Assembly: GCA_018500015.2 (NCBI GenBank) | Contig: JAHBAR020000033.1 | Location: forward strand, 1-54,775 | Length of the DNA stretch: 54,775 bases | Direction: 5' to 3' | From: Candidatus Kerfeldbacteria bacterium | GTDB lineage: Bacteria; Patescibacteriota; Patescibacteriia; UBA9570; XYC2-FULL-38-9 | Shown here: piece by piece, positions 47,778 through 54,775 of the stretch | Layout: the number at the start of each line of letters is the position of its first letter | How positions within the stretch are numbered: the first letter of the stretch is position 1 | Translations under genes and position numbers: made by a program | The notes under the pieces: model-generated | Database searches by the model: none | The model's input: the letters and a program-made list of their open reading frames with translations, nothing else | Told to the model about the DNA's origin: nothing

Positions 47778-50714
47778 ATGAAACCCTCCACTCAGCACCC
47801 AGCAAAAAGCCAATTTTCCGAAATGGAAGAACGTGTCATTGAATTGTGGGACAAAAATAACACTTTTCAGCGTTCTGTTGATGAGCGCCCAGCTGATCAA
47901 GCCTACAGTTTTTACGATGGCCCACCGTTTGCAACAGGCCTTCCGCACTACGGTCATATTTTAGCCTCCATCAACAAAGATGTCGTGCCGCGTTATCACA
48001 CTATGCGGGGACAGCGTGTTGAGCGTGTCTGGGGTTGGGATTGTCATGGACTTCCTATCGAGAACATCATCGAAAAAGATTTGAATCTCAAAACCAAACA
48101 TGACATCGAAAATTTTGGTGTTGCTAAATTCAACGATGCCTGCAAAGCGACGGTGTTCACCTATGCAGAAGAGTGGAAAAAAACCATTCGTCGTCTGGGT
48201 CGTTGGGTCGACATGGAACACGACTACAAAACCATGGATCGCAACTTCATGGAAAGTGTGTGGTGGGTGTTTAAACAACTCTGGGATCGCAATTTGGTGT
48301 ATGAAGGCAAAAAGTCCATGCACATCTGCACACGCTGCGTAACGCCTCTTTCAAATTTTGAAGTCACGCTCGGATACAAAGATGTGAAAGACATTGCTGC
48401 TTTTGTGAAATTCCAGCTTACGGATTGTGAAGTACCAACATATATCATCGCGTGGACAACGACTCCATGGACATTGCCGGGCAACGTTGCGCTCGCAATC
48501 GGAAAAGACGTGCAGTATGTCGAAGTTGAATGCGAAGGCGCGCGTTACATTGTTTCATCTCACGCTGTCGAAAAATTATTTGCTGATAAAGAGCATTCAA
48601 TCACAAATCGCTACACAGCCGATCAACTCGCAGGAAAAGCGTATACACCAGTCTTTGATTTTTTCGCAAAAGATTCAGAGCTCGAAAATCACAGCAACGG
48701 TTGGAAAATCTACATTGGTGATTTTGTTTCTGATGTCGAAGGTACGGGCGTTGTGCATATCGCTCCAGCATTTGGTGAAGATGACATGAATTTGGGCAAG
48801 CAAGAGAAGTTGCCATTTGTTCAACACGTTTCAATGGATGGGAAGTTCACGCAAGAGTTAGAGAGTCTCGCTGGCATTCAGGTGAAACCAAAAGGGGAAG
48901 ATCAAGAGCGTTTGCAAGCCGACATCGCAATCATCAAAGCGCTCCAAGAAAACGGAACGCTCTTCAAAAAAGAAAATGTCACACACAGCTATCCACATTG
49001 TTGGCGCTGCGACACGCCGCTTCTTAACTACGCAACAAGCAGTTGGTTTGTGAGTGTGACTGAGATGAAAGAAGATCTGCTCGCCAACAATCAAAAAATC
49101 AATTGGCATCCAGAGCATCTCAAAGATGGTCGTTTTGGCCAGTGGCTCGAAAATGCACGCGACTGGGCAATTTCTCGCAACCGCTATTGGGGCACGCCGC
49201 TTCCTGTGTGGCGCGCTGACGACGGCGAACTGATGTGCGTAGGCAGCGTCAAAGAGCTCGAGCAATTGTCTGGCACTCACGCAACTGATCTTCACAAGCA
49301 GTTTGTCGACGAAATCACATTTGAAAAAAACGGCAAAACATTCCGCCGCATTCCCGAAGTCTTTGATTGTTGGTTTGAATCAGGGAGCATGCCATACGCA
49401 CAAATGCATTATCCATTTGAGAATAAGGAACACTTCGAAGCAAGTTTTCCAGCTGATTTTATTTCCGAAGCGCAAGATCAAACGCGCGGTTGGTTTTACA
49501 CACTGCATGTGCTTGCAACCGCTTTAACGCGCGGAGAGAATCCGGCAATTCCATCAACAGGAGGCACTACGCCCGCATTTAAAAATGTGAGCGTGTTTGG
49601 CATTGTGCTCGCAGCCGATGGAAAAAAGATGAGTAAGAAGCTCAAAAATTATCCTGACCCAACGGTCGTGCTCGAAAAATACGGAGCCGATGTACTGCGT
49701 TTGTACCTCGCGCAATCGCCGGTTATCGATATGGAACCACTCAACTTTGATGAAAAAGATGTTGAAGAGTTGCATCGAAAATACACCAATACATTGTGGA
49801 ACGTTTACACATTTTTCAAAACATTTGCTGACAACGAACCAGCCACAATCACAGAGATTACGAATCCAGATGAGCTCTCAGATCCAATGGATGAGTGGAT
49901 CATGACCAATCTTCAGTTGCTACTCAAGCGCGTGACTGCTGGATATGAAGCGTACCATTTGCGTGATGTCGCACTGCCACTTCTTGATTTTGTGCAAGAA
50001 CTTTCGACGTGGTATGTGCGCCGTATTCGTACCCGTTGCAAAAGCGAGAACGCTGCAGATCGTATGATGGCACTGCGCACGCTCTACACTGTGCTCAAAA
50101 ATTTTGTTTGCATCGCTGCGCCAGTTACACCATTCATCACTGAAGAGATCTATCAACAACTCCGTACACAATCCGACGCTGACTCTGTGCATCTTGCACA
50201 CTGGCCAGAGGTACATGAAGCGATGATCAACTCCAAAGTAATGGAGGATATGGAATGTGTTCGCGCTTCGATTGAAGCAGCGCTTGCTTTGCGCGCCGAA
50301 CACAAACTCAAAGTGCGCCAGCCATTGCAGAGCGTCACTATCACTGGCGAAGAGTTAGCAAAAGAATTGCAAGCAGTCATCGCAGAAGAGTTGAATGTCA
50401 AAGAAGTCCATGTTGGCTCTGCGTACGCAATCGACACAACACTCACACCTGAGCTCAAAGCCGAAGGACTCTTGCGCGAACTTGTACGCCAAACAAATGC
50501 ATTGCGCAAAAATCAGAAACTCACACTCAATGATCGCGTCAACATCACCATCGCAACACAATCCGAAGCGATCACTCAGATGCTCTCTGTCCATACAGAC
50601 GAATATCTTCGCCAAGTGCTAGGCTTGACACTCACAATCACAGAAGCCGGAGCGGGAGAAGCGATGAATTGCGACGGCGAGCAACTCACGATGAGCCTTA
50701 CTGTGCATGGCTAA
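47778..50714 (+). CDS. ileS: Isoleucyl-tRNA synthetase, type 2 (eukaryote-like)
   Basis: 978 aa. GPPFATGLPHYGHILAS carries the HIGH motif; WGWDCHGLPIE, the CP1 editing domain (TTPWTLPGNVALAIG), RDWAISRNRYWGTPLPVW, and the KMSK motif DGKKMSKKLKNYPDP follow in order. The C-terminus has an anticodon-binding helical bundle and the extended type 2 tail instead of the bacterial type 1 zinc finger. Type 2 IleRS is usual in CPR and is known to be less sensitive to mupirocin. recO overlaps its 3' end by 8 bp. Confidence 0.96.
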   Translation: MKPSTQHPAKSQFSEMEERVIELWDKNNTFQRSVDERPADQAYSFYDGPPFATGLPHYGHILASINKDVVPRYHTMRGQRVERVWGWDCHGLPIENIIEKDLNLKTKHDIENFGVAKFNDACKATVFTYAEEWKKTIRRLGRWVDMEHDYKTMDRNFMESVWWVFKQLWDRNLVYEGKKSMHICTRCVTPLSNFEVTLGYKDVKDIAAFVKFQLTDCEVPTYIIAWTTTPWTLPGNVALAIGKDVQYVEVECEGARYIVSSHAVEKLFADKEHSITNRYTADQLAGKAYTPVFDFFAKDSELENHSNGWKIYIGDFVSDVEGTGVVHIAPAFGEDDMNLGKQEKLPFVQHVSMDGKFTQELESLAGIQVKPKGEDQERLQADIAIIKALQENGTLFKKENVTHSYPHCWRCDTPLLNYATSSWFVSVTEMKEDLLANNQKINWHPEHLKDGRFGQWLENARDWAISRNRYWGTPLPVWRADDGELMCVGSVKELEQLSGTHATDLHKQFVDEITFEKNGKTFRRIPEVFDCWFESGSMPYAQMHYPFENKEHFEASFPADFISEAQDQTRGWFYTLHVLATALTRGENPAIPSTGGTTPAFKNVSVFGIVLAADGKKMSKKLKNYPDPTVVLEKYGADVLRLYLAQSPVIDMEPLNFDEKDVEELHRKYTNTLWNVYTFFKTFADNEPATITEITNPDELSDPMDEWIMTNLQLLLKRVTAGYEAYHLRDVALPLLDFVQELSTWYVRRIRTRCKSENAADRMMALRTLYTVLKNFVCIAAPVTPFITEEIYQQLRTQSDADSVHLAHWPEVHEAMINSKVMEDMECVRASIEAALALRAEHKLKVRQPLQSVTITGEELAKELQAVIAEELNVKEVHVGSAYAIDTTLTPELKAEGLLRELVRQTNALRKNQKLTLNDRVNITIATQSEAITQMLSVHTDEYLRQVLGLTLTITEAGAGEAMNCDGEQLTMSLTVHG

Positions 50715-51477
50715 GACCTACACCGATAGCGGCATCATTCTCAAGCGCTGGAACTACAAAGAACGCGACCGCATGGTTCGTGTTCTTGCTGCAAGCAAGG
50801 GAAAAATTACGTGTCGTCTTATCAGCGGAAAAAAACTCACTTCAAAACTCGCCGGCAACTGTGAACCGTTTATGATTGCCGACTTCTTTTTTGCGCAATC
50901 AAAAACTATCGACATTCTTGCTGGCTCTGTACCAACGGAAACGCTTTCGAATTTGCGCACTGACCCGTACCGTTACGCCTGCGCAGGATTTTTTTCTGAA
51001 CTTATTGATCGCCTCACCGAAGACAACGACCCGGAGCCAGCAGTCTATGAGTACGTTCTTTCCGTATTTCGTATTTTTCATGAAGAGCCAGCGCATGTGC
51101 TGATGCTCACCGCTGCAGCACTCCAGCTTTTTGTGTTGCTTGGATACCATCCTGAGTTGCGCAATTGCGTGGTGTGTCGCAACCCAATTCGCGAAGAGCA
51201 GGGGAATCAGTGGAATATGGCTATCTGGGGAGTGCAATGTCCGCGCTGTGTGTCACAAGACGCAACAATTCGAGTCAGTATTTCAAGTATTAAAATCATT
51301 CGTTTCCTTCTCGAGCACGATGTCCGCGCAAGTAAAAGCATGAAGCTTTCTGAAGCCGAGTGGACAGAAAGTTTTGCTGTTATTCTGGCCATGGTGCACT
51401 ATCTGGTCGGCCAAGAGCTCTTATCAGAACGCGTTCTCCTCGGTCTCAACTGGTCACGTCATTCGCGAATGACGTGA
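50707..51477 (+). CDS. recO: DNA repair protein RecO
   Basis: 256 aa. N-terminal OB fold (TDSGIILKRWNYKERDRMVRVLAASKGKI), central helices, and a zinc site CVVC...CPRC (NCVVCRNPIREEQ, VQCPRCVSQDA). RecO anneals ssDNA and with RecR loads RecA at gaps. The last residues (SRHSRMT) are encoded by a perfect 26-bp palindrome that also supplies the stop codon. Overlaps ileS by 8 bp. Confidence 0.9.
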   Translation: MAKTYTDSGIILKRWNYKERDRMVRVLAASKGKITCRLISGKKLTSKLAGNCEPFMIADFFFAQSKTIDILAGSVPTETLSNLRTDPYRYACAGFFSELIDRLTEDNDPEPAVYEYVLSVFRIFHEEPAHVLMLTAAALQLFVLLGYHPELRNCVVCRNPIREEQGNQWNMAIWGVQCPRCVSQDATIRVSISSIKIIRFLLEHDVRASKSMKLSEAEWTESFAVILAMVHYLVGQELLSERVLLGLNWSRHSRMT

Positions 51478-51478
51478 C
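51453..51478. repeat. Perfect 26-bp palindrome at the recO stop
   Basis: Both arms are GTCACGTCATTCG, one on each strand, centred between 51465 and 51466. It covers the last codons and TGA of recO. No T run follows, so it is not a canonical terminator. Confidence 0.9.
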
Positions 51479-51514
51479 TGGTCACGCTACAGATGAGTTT
51501 TTGTTTGCGAATAA

Positions 51515-51593
51515 CAACAAGATTGCTTCGCTTCGCTCGCAATGACAAGCTGCTGTCATTGCGAGGAGTTTTAACTCCGAAGCAATCTTGTTG
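51515..51593. repeat. REP-like hairpin element, first copy
   Basis: The left arm (51515-51546) begins CAACAAGATTGCTTCG and its inverted partner (51555-51593) ends CGAAGCAATCTTGTTG. The right arm carries an added mini-palindrome (GAGTTTTAACTC, 51565-51576). The left arm matches the element at 52891-52922 in inverted orientation at 31 of 32 positions. Confidence 0.85.
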
Positions 51594-51616
51594 TTCATTC
51601 TCACGCGAAGCAACTA

Positions 51617-51645
51617 TTGACAATTTTGCGATTTTGTGCTATTTT
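51617..51645 (+). promoter_or_regulatory. Promoter of the 51678 glycosyltransferase
   Basis: A perfect TTGACA (51617-51622), 17-nt spacer and TATTTT (51640-51645) preceded by TGC. A leader of about 25 nt follows before the ATG at 51678. Confidence 0.6.
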
Positions 51646-51677
51646 CTTTTGTTAAGTCTTAAACGCCTTTCACCCAT

Positions 51678-52844
51678 ATGCGTATCGCAATGATAGGACA
51701 AAAAGGAGCTCCAGCCGTCTGGGGAGGCGTTGAACGTCATGTTGAGCACCTCTCGAGTGAGCTTTCGCGCCGTGGCCACGAAGTCACCATTTTTGCTCGC
51801 CATCACTACGTCACCCCTGAACAAGCGGCTGCATATACTCGTGAGCACAAAAATATTTCCGTGCACTTTTTGCCAACGCTCAACACCAAACATCTTGATG
51901 CAATCACCCATACGTTTTTTGCAACTGTTGTGGCAATGCTACAGAATGTCGACGTGTATCACTACCATAGTGTCGGCCCATCACTCCTTTCCTTCTTGCC
52001 CCGCATATTCCGCCCACACGCAACAGTGGTTACGACATTTCATAGTCCAGATCGTCAGCACCAAAAATGGGGTCGTTTCGCGAAGTTCATGCTCACTCTT
52101 GGCGAATGGACCGCTGTGAAGTTTTCACATCAGTGCATCACAGTCTCCAAAGAGTTGCAGCGATATGCGCTCGATCGTTATGGCGCACAAACGTATTATG
52201 TACCAAACGCAGTTGATGCTCCTGTATACGCAGATGCGTCCATGATTCAATCTCAATATGGGTTAACTCAAGGGAGTTACTTCGTGATTGTTTCGCGTTT
52301 GATTCCACACAAAGGTGTACATATTGCGATCGAGGCGTTCAAAAAAGTTCCGCAGATCGATAAAAAACTGGTGATCGTTGGCGACGCGTCGCACACTGAA
52401 GAGTATGTTACAGAGCTTCGTACGCTTGCTGCAGGAGATGAGCGTATCATCTTCACCGGTTTCCAACACGGTCGCATGTTGCAAGAGTTATGGAGTAACG
52501 CCTATGCCTCTATTCATCCTTCATTCTCTGAAGGTCTTTCAATCGCATTGCTGGAAGCGGCAAGCTACGGAATTCCAGTCATCTCTTCTGACATCACCCC
52601 AAATCTCGAAGTGGTGGGAGAGTATGCTACAACATACGCGTCTAGTGATGTGAATGCGTTGGCATATATTCTTCATACGTATAACGCCGAATCAAAAGCA
52701 GTGCAAGACAAGGCAAAAGCGTTGCGCGTGCAGATTGAGAAAGCATATACATGGAATGCTGTCGCCACATCTATTGAGTCTATCTACAACGAGCGCCAAC
52801 AAGCTGAAGACGTTGCCGGTTGGCACCTCAAAACACTGCCATAA
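51678..52844 (+). CDS. GT4-family glycosyltransferase (bracketed by inverted repeats)
   Basis: 388 aa. GT-B fold: MRIAMIGQKGAPAVWGGVER with a glycine-rich acceptor-domain loop, VDVYHYHSVGPSLLSFLPR, TVSKELQRYA, donor half FVIVSRLIPHKGVHIAIEAFKK, IIFTGFQHGRMLQELW, and EX7E in SEGLSIALLEA. It likely adds a sugar in surface polysaccharide assembly. It is the only gene between two inverted copies of a 32-nt repeat, with its own promoter and terminator, which makes it look like an independent cassette. Confidence 0.87.
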   Translation: MRIAMIGQKGAPAVWGGVERHVEHLSSELSRRGHEVTIFARHHYVTPEQAAAYTREHKNISVHFLPTLNTKHLDAITHTFFATVVAMLQNVDVYHYHSVGPSLLSFLPRIFRPHATVVTTFHSPDRQHQKWGRFAKFMLTLGEWTAVKFSHQCITVSKELQRYALDRYGAQTYYVPNAVDAPVYADASMIQSQYGLTQGSYFVIVSRLIPHKGVHIAIEAFKKVPQIDKKLVIVGDASHTEEYVTELRTLAAGDERIIFTGFQHGRMLQELWSNAYASIHPSFSEGLSIALLEAASYGIPVISSDITPNLEVVGEYATTYASSDVNALAYILHTYNAESKAVQDKAKALRVQIEKAYTWNAVATSIESIYNERQQAEDVAGWHLKTLP

Positions 52845-52874
52845 AAAACAGAGATTTAACCCTCTGTTTTTTAT
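52841..52874 (+). terminator. Terminator of the glycosyltransferase gene
   Basis: ATAAAAAACAGAG (52841-52853) and CTCTGTTTTTTAT (52862-52874) form a perfect 13-bp stem with an 8-nt loop. The stop codon is inside the left arm. Confidence 0.88.
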
Positions 52875-52890
52875 GTATTAAACAAGCATT

Positions 52891-52922
52891 GTCATTGCGA
52901 GCGTAGCGAAGCAATCTTGTTG
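52891..52922 (-). repeat. REP-like element, second copy
   Basis: A 32-nt single copy ending AGCAATCTTGTTG on the plus strand, inverted relative to the left arm at 51515-51546 (31 of 32 identical). Followed directly by a T-rich stretch. Confidence 0.85.
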
Positions 52923-52939
52923 TTTTTTTGCTTTTAGTA

Positions 52940-52948
52940 TGGTATACT
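52940..52948 (+). promoter_or_regulatory. Extended -10 of the GtrA gene
   Basis: TGGTATACT (TATACT at 52943-52948) ends 10 nt before the ATG at 52959. Confidence 0.6.
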
Positions 52949-52958
52949 CCCGGTCGTT

Positions 52959-53375
52959 ATGGCACTCACGCGCGCATCAATAAAACAAATTTTGCGTTTT
53001 GGCATTGTCGGTATCTCAAACACAATGATTGATGCTCTTGTATATGTGGCCTTGCGTCATGAAAGCGCTTTTTTTGAAAAACACTTTTTATTTGCCTCCC
53101 TTATCGCATTTTGTGTCGCCACGCTCAACAGCTTTTTTTGGAACAAGCATTGGACCTTTAAACACAAGAGCCTGTACTCTCACAAGCAACTCGCAGGCTT
53201 TTACTTCCTCTCTTCTGTAGCATTGTGCGTTAACCAAATCACATTGTATGTGGTGACTAAACTTATTATACCAGGCCTACCAGCCAAGCTTATCGCTTCT
53301 GCAACCACAAGTATCGTCAGCTTTATTATGCAAAAAAGGACAATTTTTAAAACACACAAAAGTGTGGTTGCTTGA
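52959..53375 (+). CDS. GtrA-family membrane protein
   Basis: 138 aa with four membrane helices. ILRFGIVGISNTMIDALVY and FWNKHWTFK are the conserved GtrA landmarks. GtrA-like proteins are proposed flippases for lipid-linked sugars in O-antigen or wall-polysaccharide modification. The neighbouring glycosyltransferase and sugar-nucleotide gene support that role. Its stop codon overlaps the -35 of the next gene. Confidence 0.88.
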   Translation: MALTRASIKQILRFGIVGISNTMIDALVYVALRHESAFFEKHFLFASLIAFCVATLNSFFWNKHWTFKHKSLYSHKQLAGFYFLSSVALCVNQITLYVVTKLIIPGLPAKLIASATTSIVSFIMQKRTIFKTHKSVVA

Positions 53376-53396
53376 GGGCTGTAAAAAAGCTATACT
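53368..53396 (+). promoter_or_regulatory. Promoter of the SDR gene
   Basis: TTGCTT (53368-53373), 17-nt spacer, TATACT (53391-53396), 11 nt before the ATG at 53408. Confidence 0.55.
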
Positions 53397-53407
53397 AAAA
53401 TAAAACT

Positions 53408-54439
53408 ATGGCGCGTCAAGTCATCTTTGATCGAAAAAATATTCTGGTGATCGGTGGTGCTGGTTTTGTTGGCTCTCATGTTTGCGATGCTCTTCTTGAA
53501 TACGCCAAAGTCATTTGTATTGATGACTACTCTTCAGGCAGCGTCGACAACATCGCACATCTTCTCCAAAATCCAAACTTTGTTTTCTTGCGTGCCAATA
53601 TCAACACGCCTATTGATTTTGAAAACTTCCCTGAGCTTGAAGTGATGCAAGTGAAGTATCAAGGCATCCAAGAGGTCTATTACATGGCCGCCCCAACTGT
53701 TGAGATGGGTTTTGAGGAATTTGCTGTTGAGACAGTAAAAACCAACTCAGTAGGTGTCATCAACGGTTTGGAAATTGCTCGCAAGTACAACGCCAAGTTT
53801 TTTCTCGCATCAACACACTCTATTTACGGCGACCCGCTCGAAGGTCAAGAGTCGTTTCAAGAAGAGTATTGGGGTTTTGTAAACCATCTCAATCAACGCG
53901 CCTGCTACAATGAAGGCAAGCGTTTTTCAGAGACGATCACCATGACCTATCATCAGCGCTACAACATCGACACCAAGATAGGCCGCATTTTTAACACCTA
54001 CGGTCCGCGCATGCGCTTGCATTCAGGTCGCATGATTCCAGACTTTATTCGCGCGGCAAGCGATCACCAAGATCTCACCATTTACGGTGACGGTTCAGAG
54101 CAAGATAGTTATTGTTACATCGACGACATGGTGCAGGGGATAGTGGCCCTCATGCAATCGCCGGTCAATGACCCAATCAACTTAGGCAACATGCAAAGCA
54201 TGCACATTATTGATGTCGCCAAAAAAATTATTCAACTCACTGGCTCAAAATCAAATATCGTGTTTCAAGATCCGATTGTTGGACTCGCAAAATTTGCCGT
54301 GCCTGACATCACAAAAGCAAAACATCTTTTGGGTTGGTTCCCAATGACAAATATCGACGTCGGTTTGCAACGCACAATTCAAGATATGCTTGGTTCGCGC
54401 GTGCTCACCTATCATCCTCTCGTTTCTGGAAGGAGTTAA
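53408..54439 (+). CDS. NAD-dependent nucleotide-sugar epimerase/dehydratase (UXS-like extended SDR)
   Basis: 343 aa. GGAGFVGSHVCDALL binds NAD, IDDYSSGS its ribose, and the YXXXK pair is in RACYNEGKR. GRIFNTYGPRM, YGDGSEQDSYCYIDDM and PINLGN follow the UDP-glucuronate decarboxylase pattern. In the TSEVYG loop, where decarboxylases have a catalytic glutamate, this protein has THSIYG, so decarboxylation may be lost and an epimerase or dehydratase reaction is possible. It would supply sugar nucleotides to the transferases nearby. Confidence 0.82.
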   Translation: MARQVIFDRKNILVIGGAGFVGSHVCDALLEYAKVICIDDYSSGSVDNIAHLLQNPNFVFLRANINTPIDFENFPELEVMQVKYQGIQEVYYMAAPTVEMGFEEFAVETVKTNSVGVINGLEIARKYNAKFFLASTHSIYGDPLEGQESFQEEYWGFVNHLNQRACYNEGKRFSETITMTYHQRYNIDTKIGRIFNTYGPRMRLHSGRMIPDFIRAASDHQDLTIYGDGSEQDSYCYIDDMVQGIVALMQSPVNDPINLGNMQSMHIIDVAKKIIQLTGSKSNIVFQDPIVGLAKFAVPDITKAKHLLGWFPMTNIDVGLQRTIQDMLGSRVLTYHPLVSGRS

Positions 54440-54467
54440 CAGCGTTTAAATTCGTTTGCTGTTGCTG

Positions 54468-54501
54468 ACAAGCCCAATGACCCTTCGGGCTTGTTGTTTT
54501 T
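54468..54501 (+). terminator. Terminator of the SDR gene
   Basis: ACAAGCCC (54468-54475) pairs with GGGCTTGT (54487-54494), followed by TGTTTTTC. Confidence 0.85.
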
Positions 54502-54533
54502 CTCACCCCTCCAATGTCAAGAGATAACGCGCA

Positions 54534-54775
54534 GCACCTCTACCTAGTCATGGGGCTTTCGGAGGCATTTTTAGCTTGGTGCGATTCGTTAGAATCGCTG
54601 AAAATGCTGAGAATGAAGGCCGTGCCCCGCAGGAGGGCACGGACCTGTACCCATGGATAGGTAGAGTGCGAAAGAGTCGGTCAACCTAACTGACTTGGAA
54701 CAGAGATAAACTGAAGAAATGCTTTTGGAGAAGAGAATGCCTCCCTGTGATTGTGTCGTGCTTCAAACTCAGCAA
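54534..54775 (+). ncRNA. Structured RNA candidate at the window edge, unidentified
   Basis: No open frame of note. A closing stem of about 18 bp (GCAC, bulge, TCTACCTA, 2x2 loop, CATGGG at 54534-54554 against 54650-54669) encloses two hairpins: GCATTTT/AAAATGC with GCGATTC/GAATCGC and a GTTA loop (54565-54607), and a perfect CCGTGCCC/GGGCACGG (54620-54642). GGAGGCATT (54561-54569) is also complementary to AATGCCTCC (54736-54744), which allows a pseudoknot or an alternative fold. I could not match it to RNase P RNA, tmRNA, SRP RNA or 6S RNA. The strand is a guess from the upstream terminator; the RNA may extend beyond the window. Confidence 0.45.

Noticed and set aside
54666-54775. Group II intron 5' end (GTGCG)
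   Set aside because: Only five bases match; the sequence pairs in the closing stem of the structured RNA, and no intron protein or domain V is present.
1-54775. CRISPR arrays, insertion sequences, prophage genes or rRNA genes
   Set aside because: No spaced repeats, transposase, integrase, phage structural genes or rRNA signatures were found in the window.

Overview
This window reads as a chromosomal segment of a Patescibacteria (Candidate Phyla Radiation) bacterium. It is moderately AT-rich and densely packed, with many 4-bp ATGA start/stop overlaps and almost no Shine-Dalgarno sequences. It carries the clade's usual mix of information-processing genes, membrane glycosyltransferases and orphan membrane proteins. 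TGA is used as a stop codon (for example recO and the NYN gene), so this is not the UGA-recoded Gracilibacteria/Absconditabacteria branch. The exact lineage cannot be fixed from sequence alone.

Layout. 1-4507: a truncated membrane protein with a PPM-phosphatase-like domain (minus strand) diverges from a four-gene operon (wHTH regulator, two membrane proteins, HtrA-like protein). 4508-7231: an ArgRS-like gene without HIGH motif and an acyltransferase-like gene with foreign-looking composition. 7242-15003: mfd, rarA, pth, der and an LCP/LytR-CpsA-Psr protein. 15031-21480: DUF5663-like gene, small ORF, 974-aa coiled-coil protein and a UvrD-type helicase fused to a nuclease. 21481-25581: palindromic element, 2Fe-2S ferredoxin, glnA, pilM and two membrane proteins. 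25626-29460: initiator tRNA-Met, DUF2207 protein, tRNA-Leu, parA-parB. 29476-33769: short RelA/SpoT enzyme, a ~540-nt structured RNA that diverges from it, and topA. 33853-37445: two coupled GT-C glycosyltransferases, the second fused to a GT2 domain. 37426-45209: folC, dprA, hydrolase, MFS transporter, NTase-like, TM and kinase-like proteins, a hypothetical, queG. 45303-54439: glycosyltransferases, pgeF, NYN/LabA, ileS, recO, GtrA and a sugar-nucleotide SDR. 54534-54775: a second structured RNA running off the edge.

Three themes stand out. First, most lead genes of transcription units have a TATACT-like -10 box, often extended (TGn), ending only 6-11 nt before the start codon, which implies leaderless mRNAs and re-sets several gene starts. 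Second, many proteins have a recognisable enzyme fold but substituted catalytic residues: PPM phosphatase, HtrA protease, ArgRS, PlsC acyltransferase, two nucleotidyltransferases, an aminoglycoside-phosphotransferase-like kinase and an alpha/beta hydrolase. Third, palindromic elements sit at gene 3' ends, and inverted copies of a 32-nt repeat bracket one glycosyltransferase gene. The cell-surface genes (LCP protein, GT-C and GT4 transferases, GtrA, SDR) are consistent with surface glycan assembly in a small cell.
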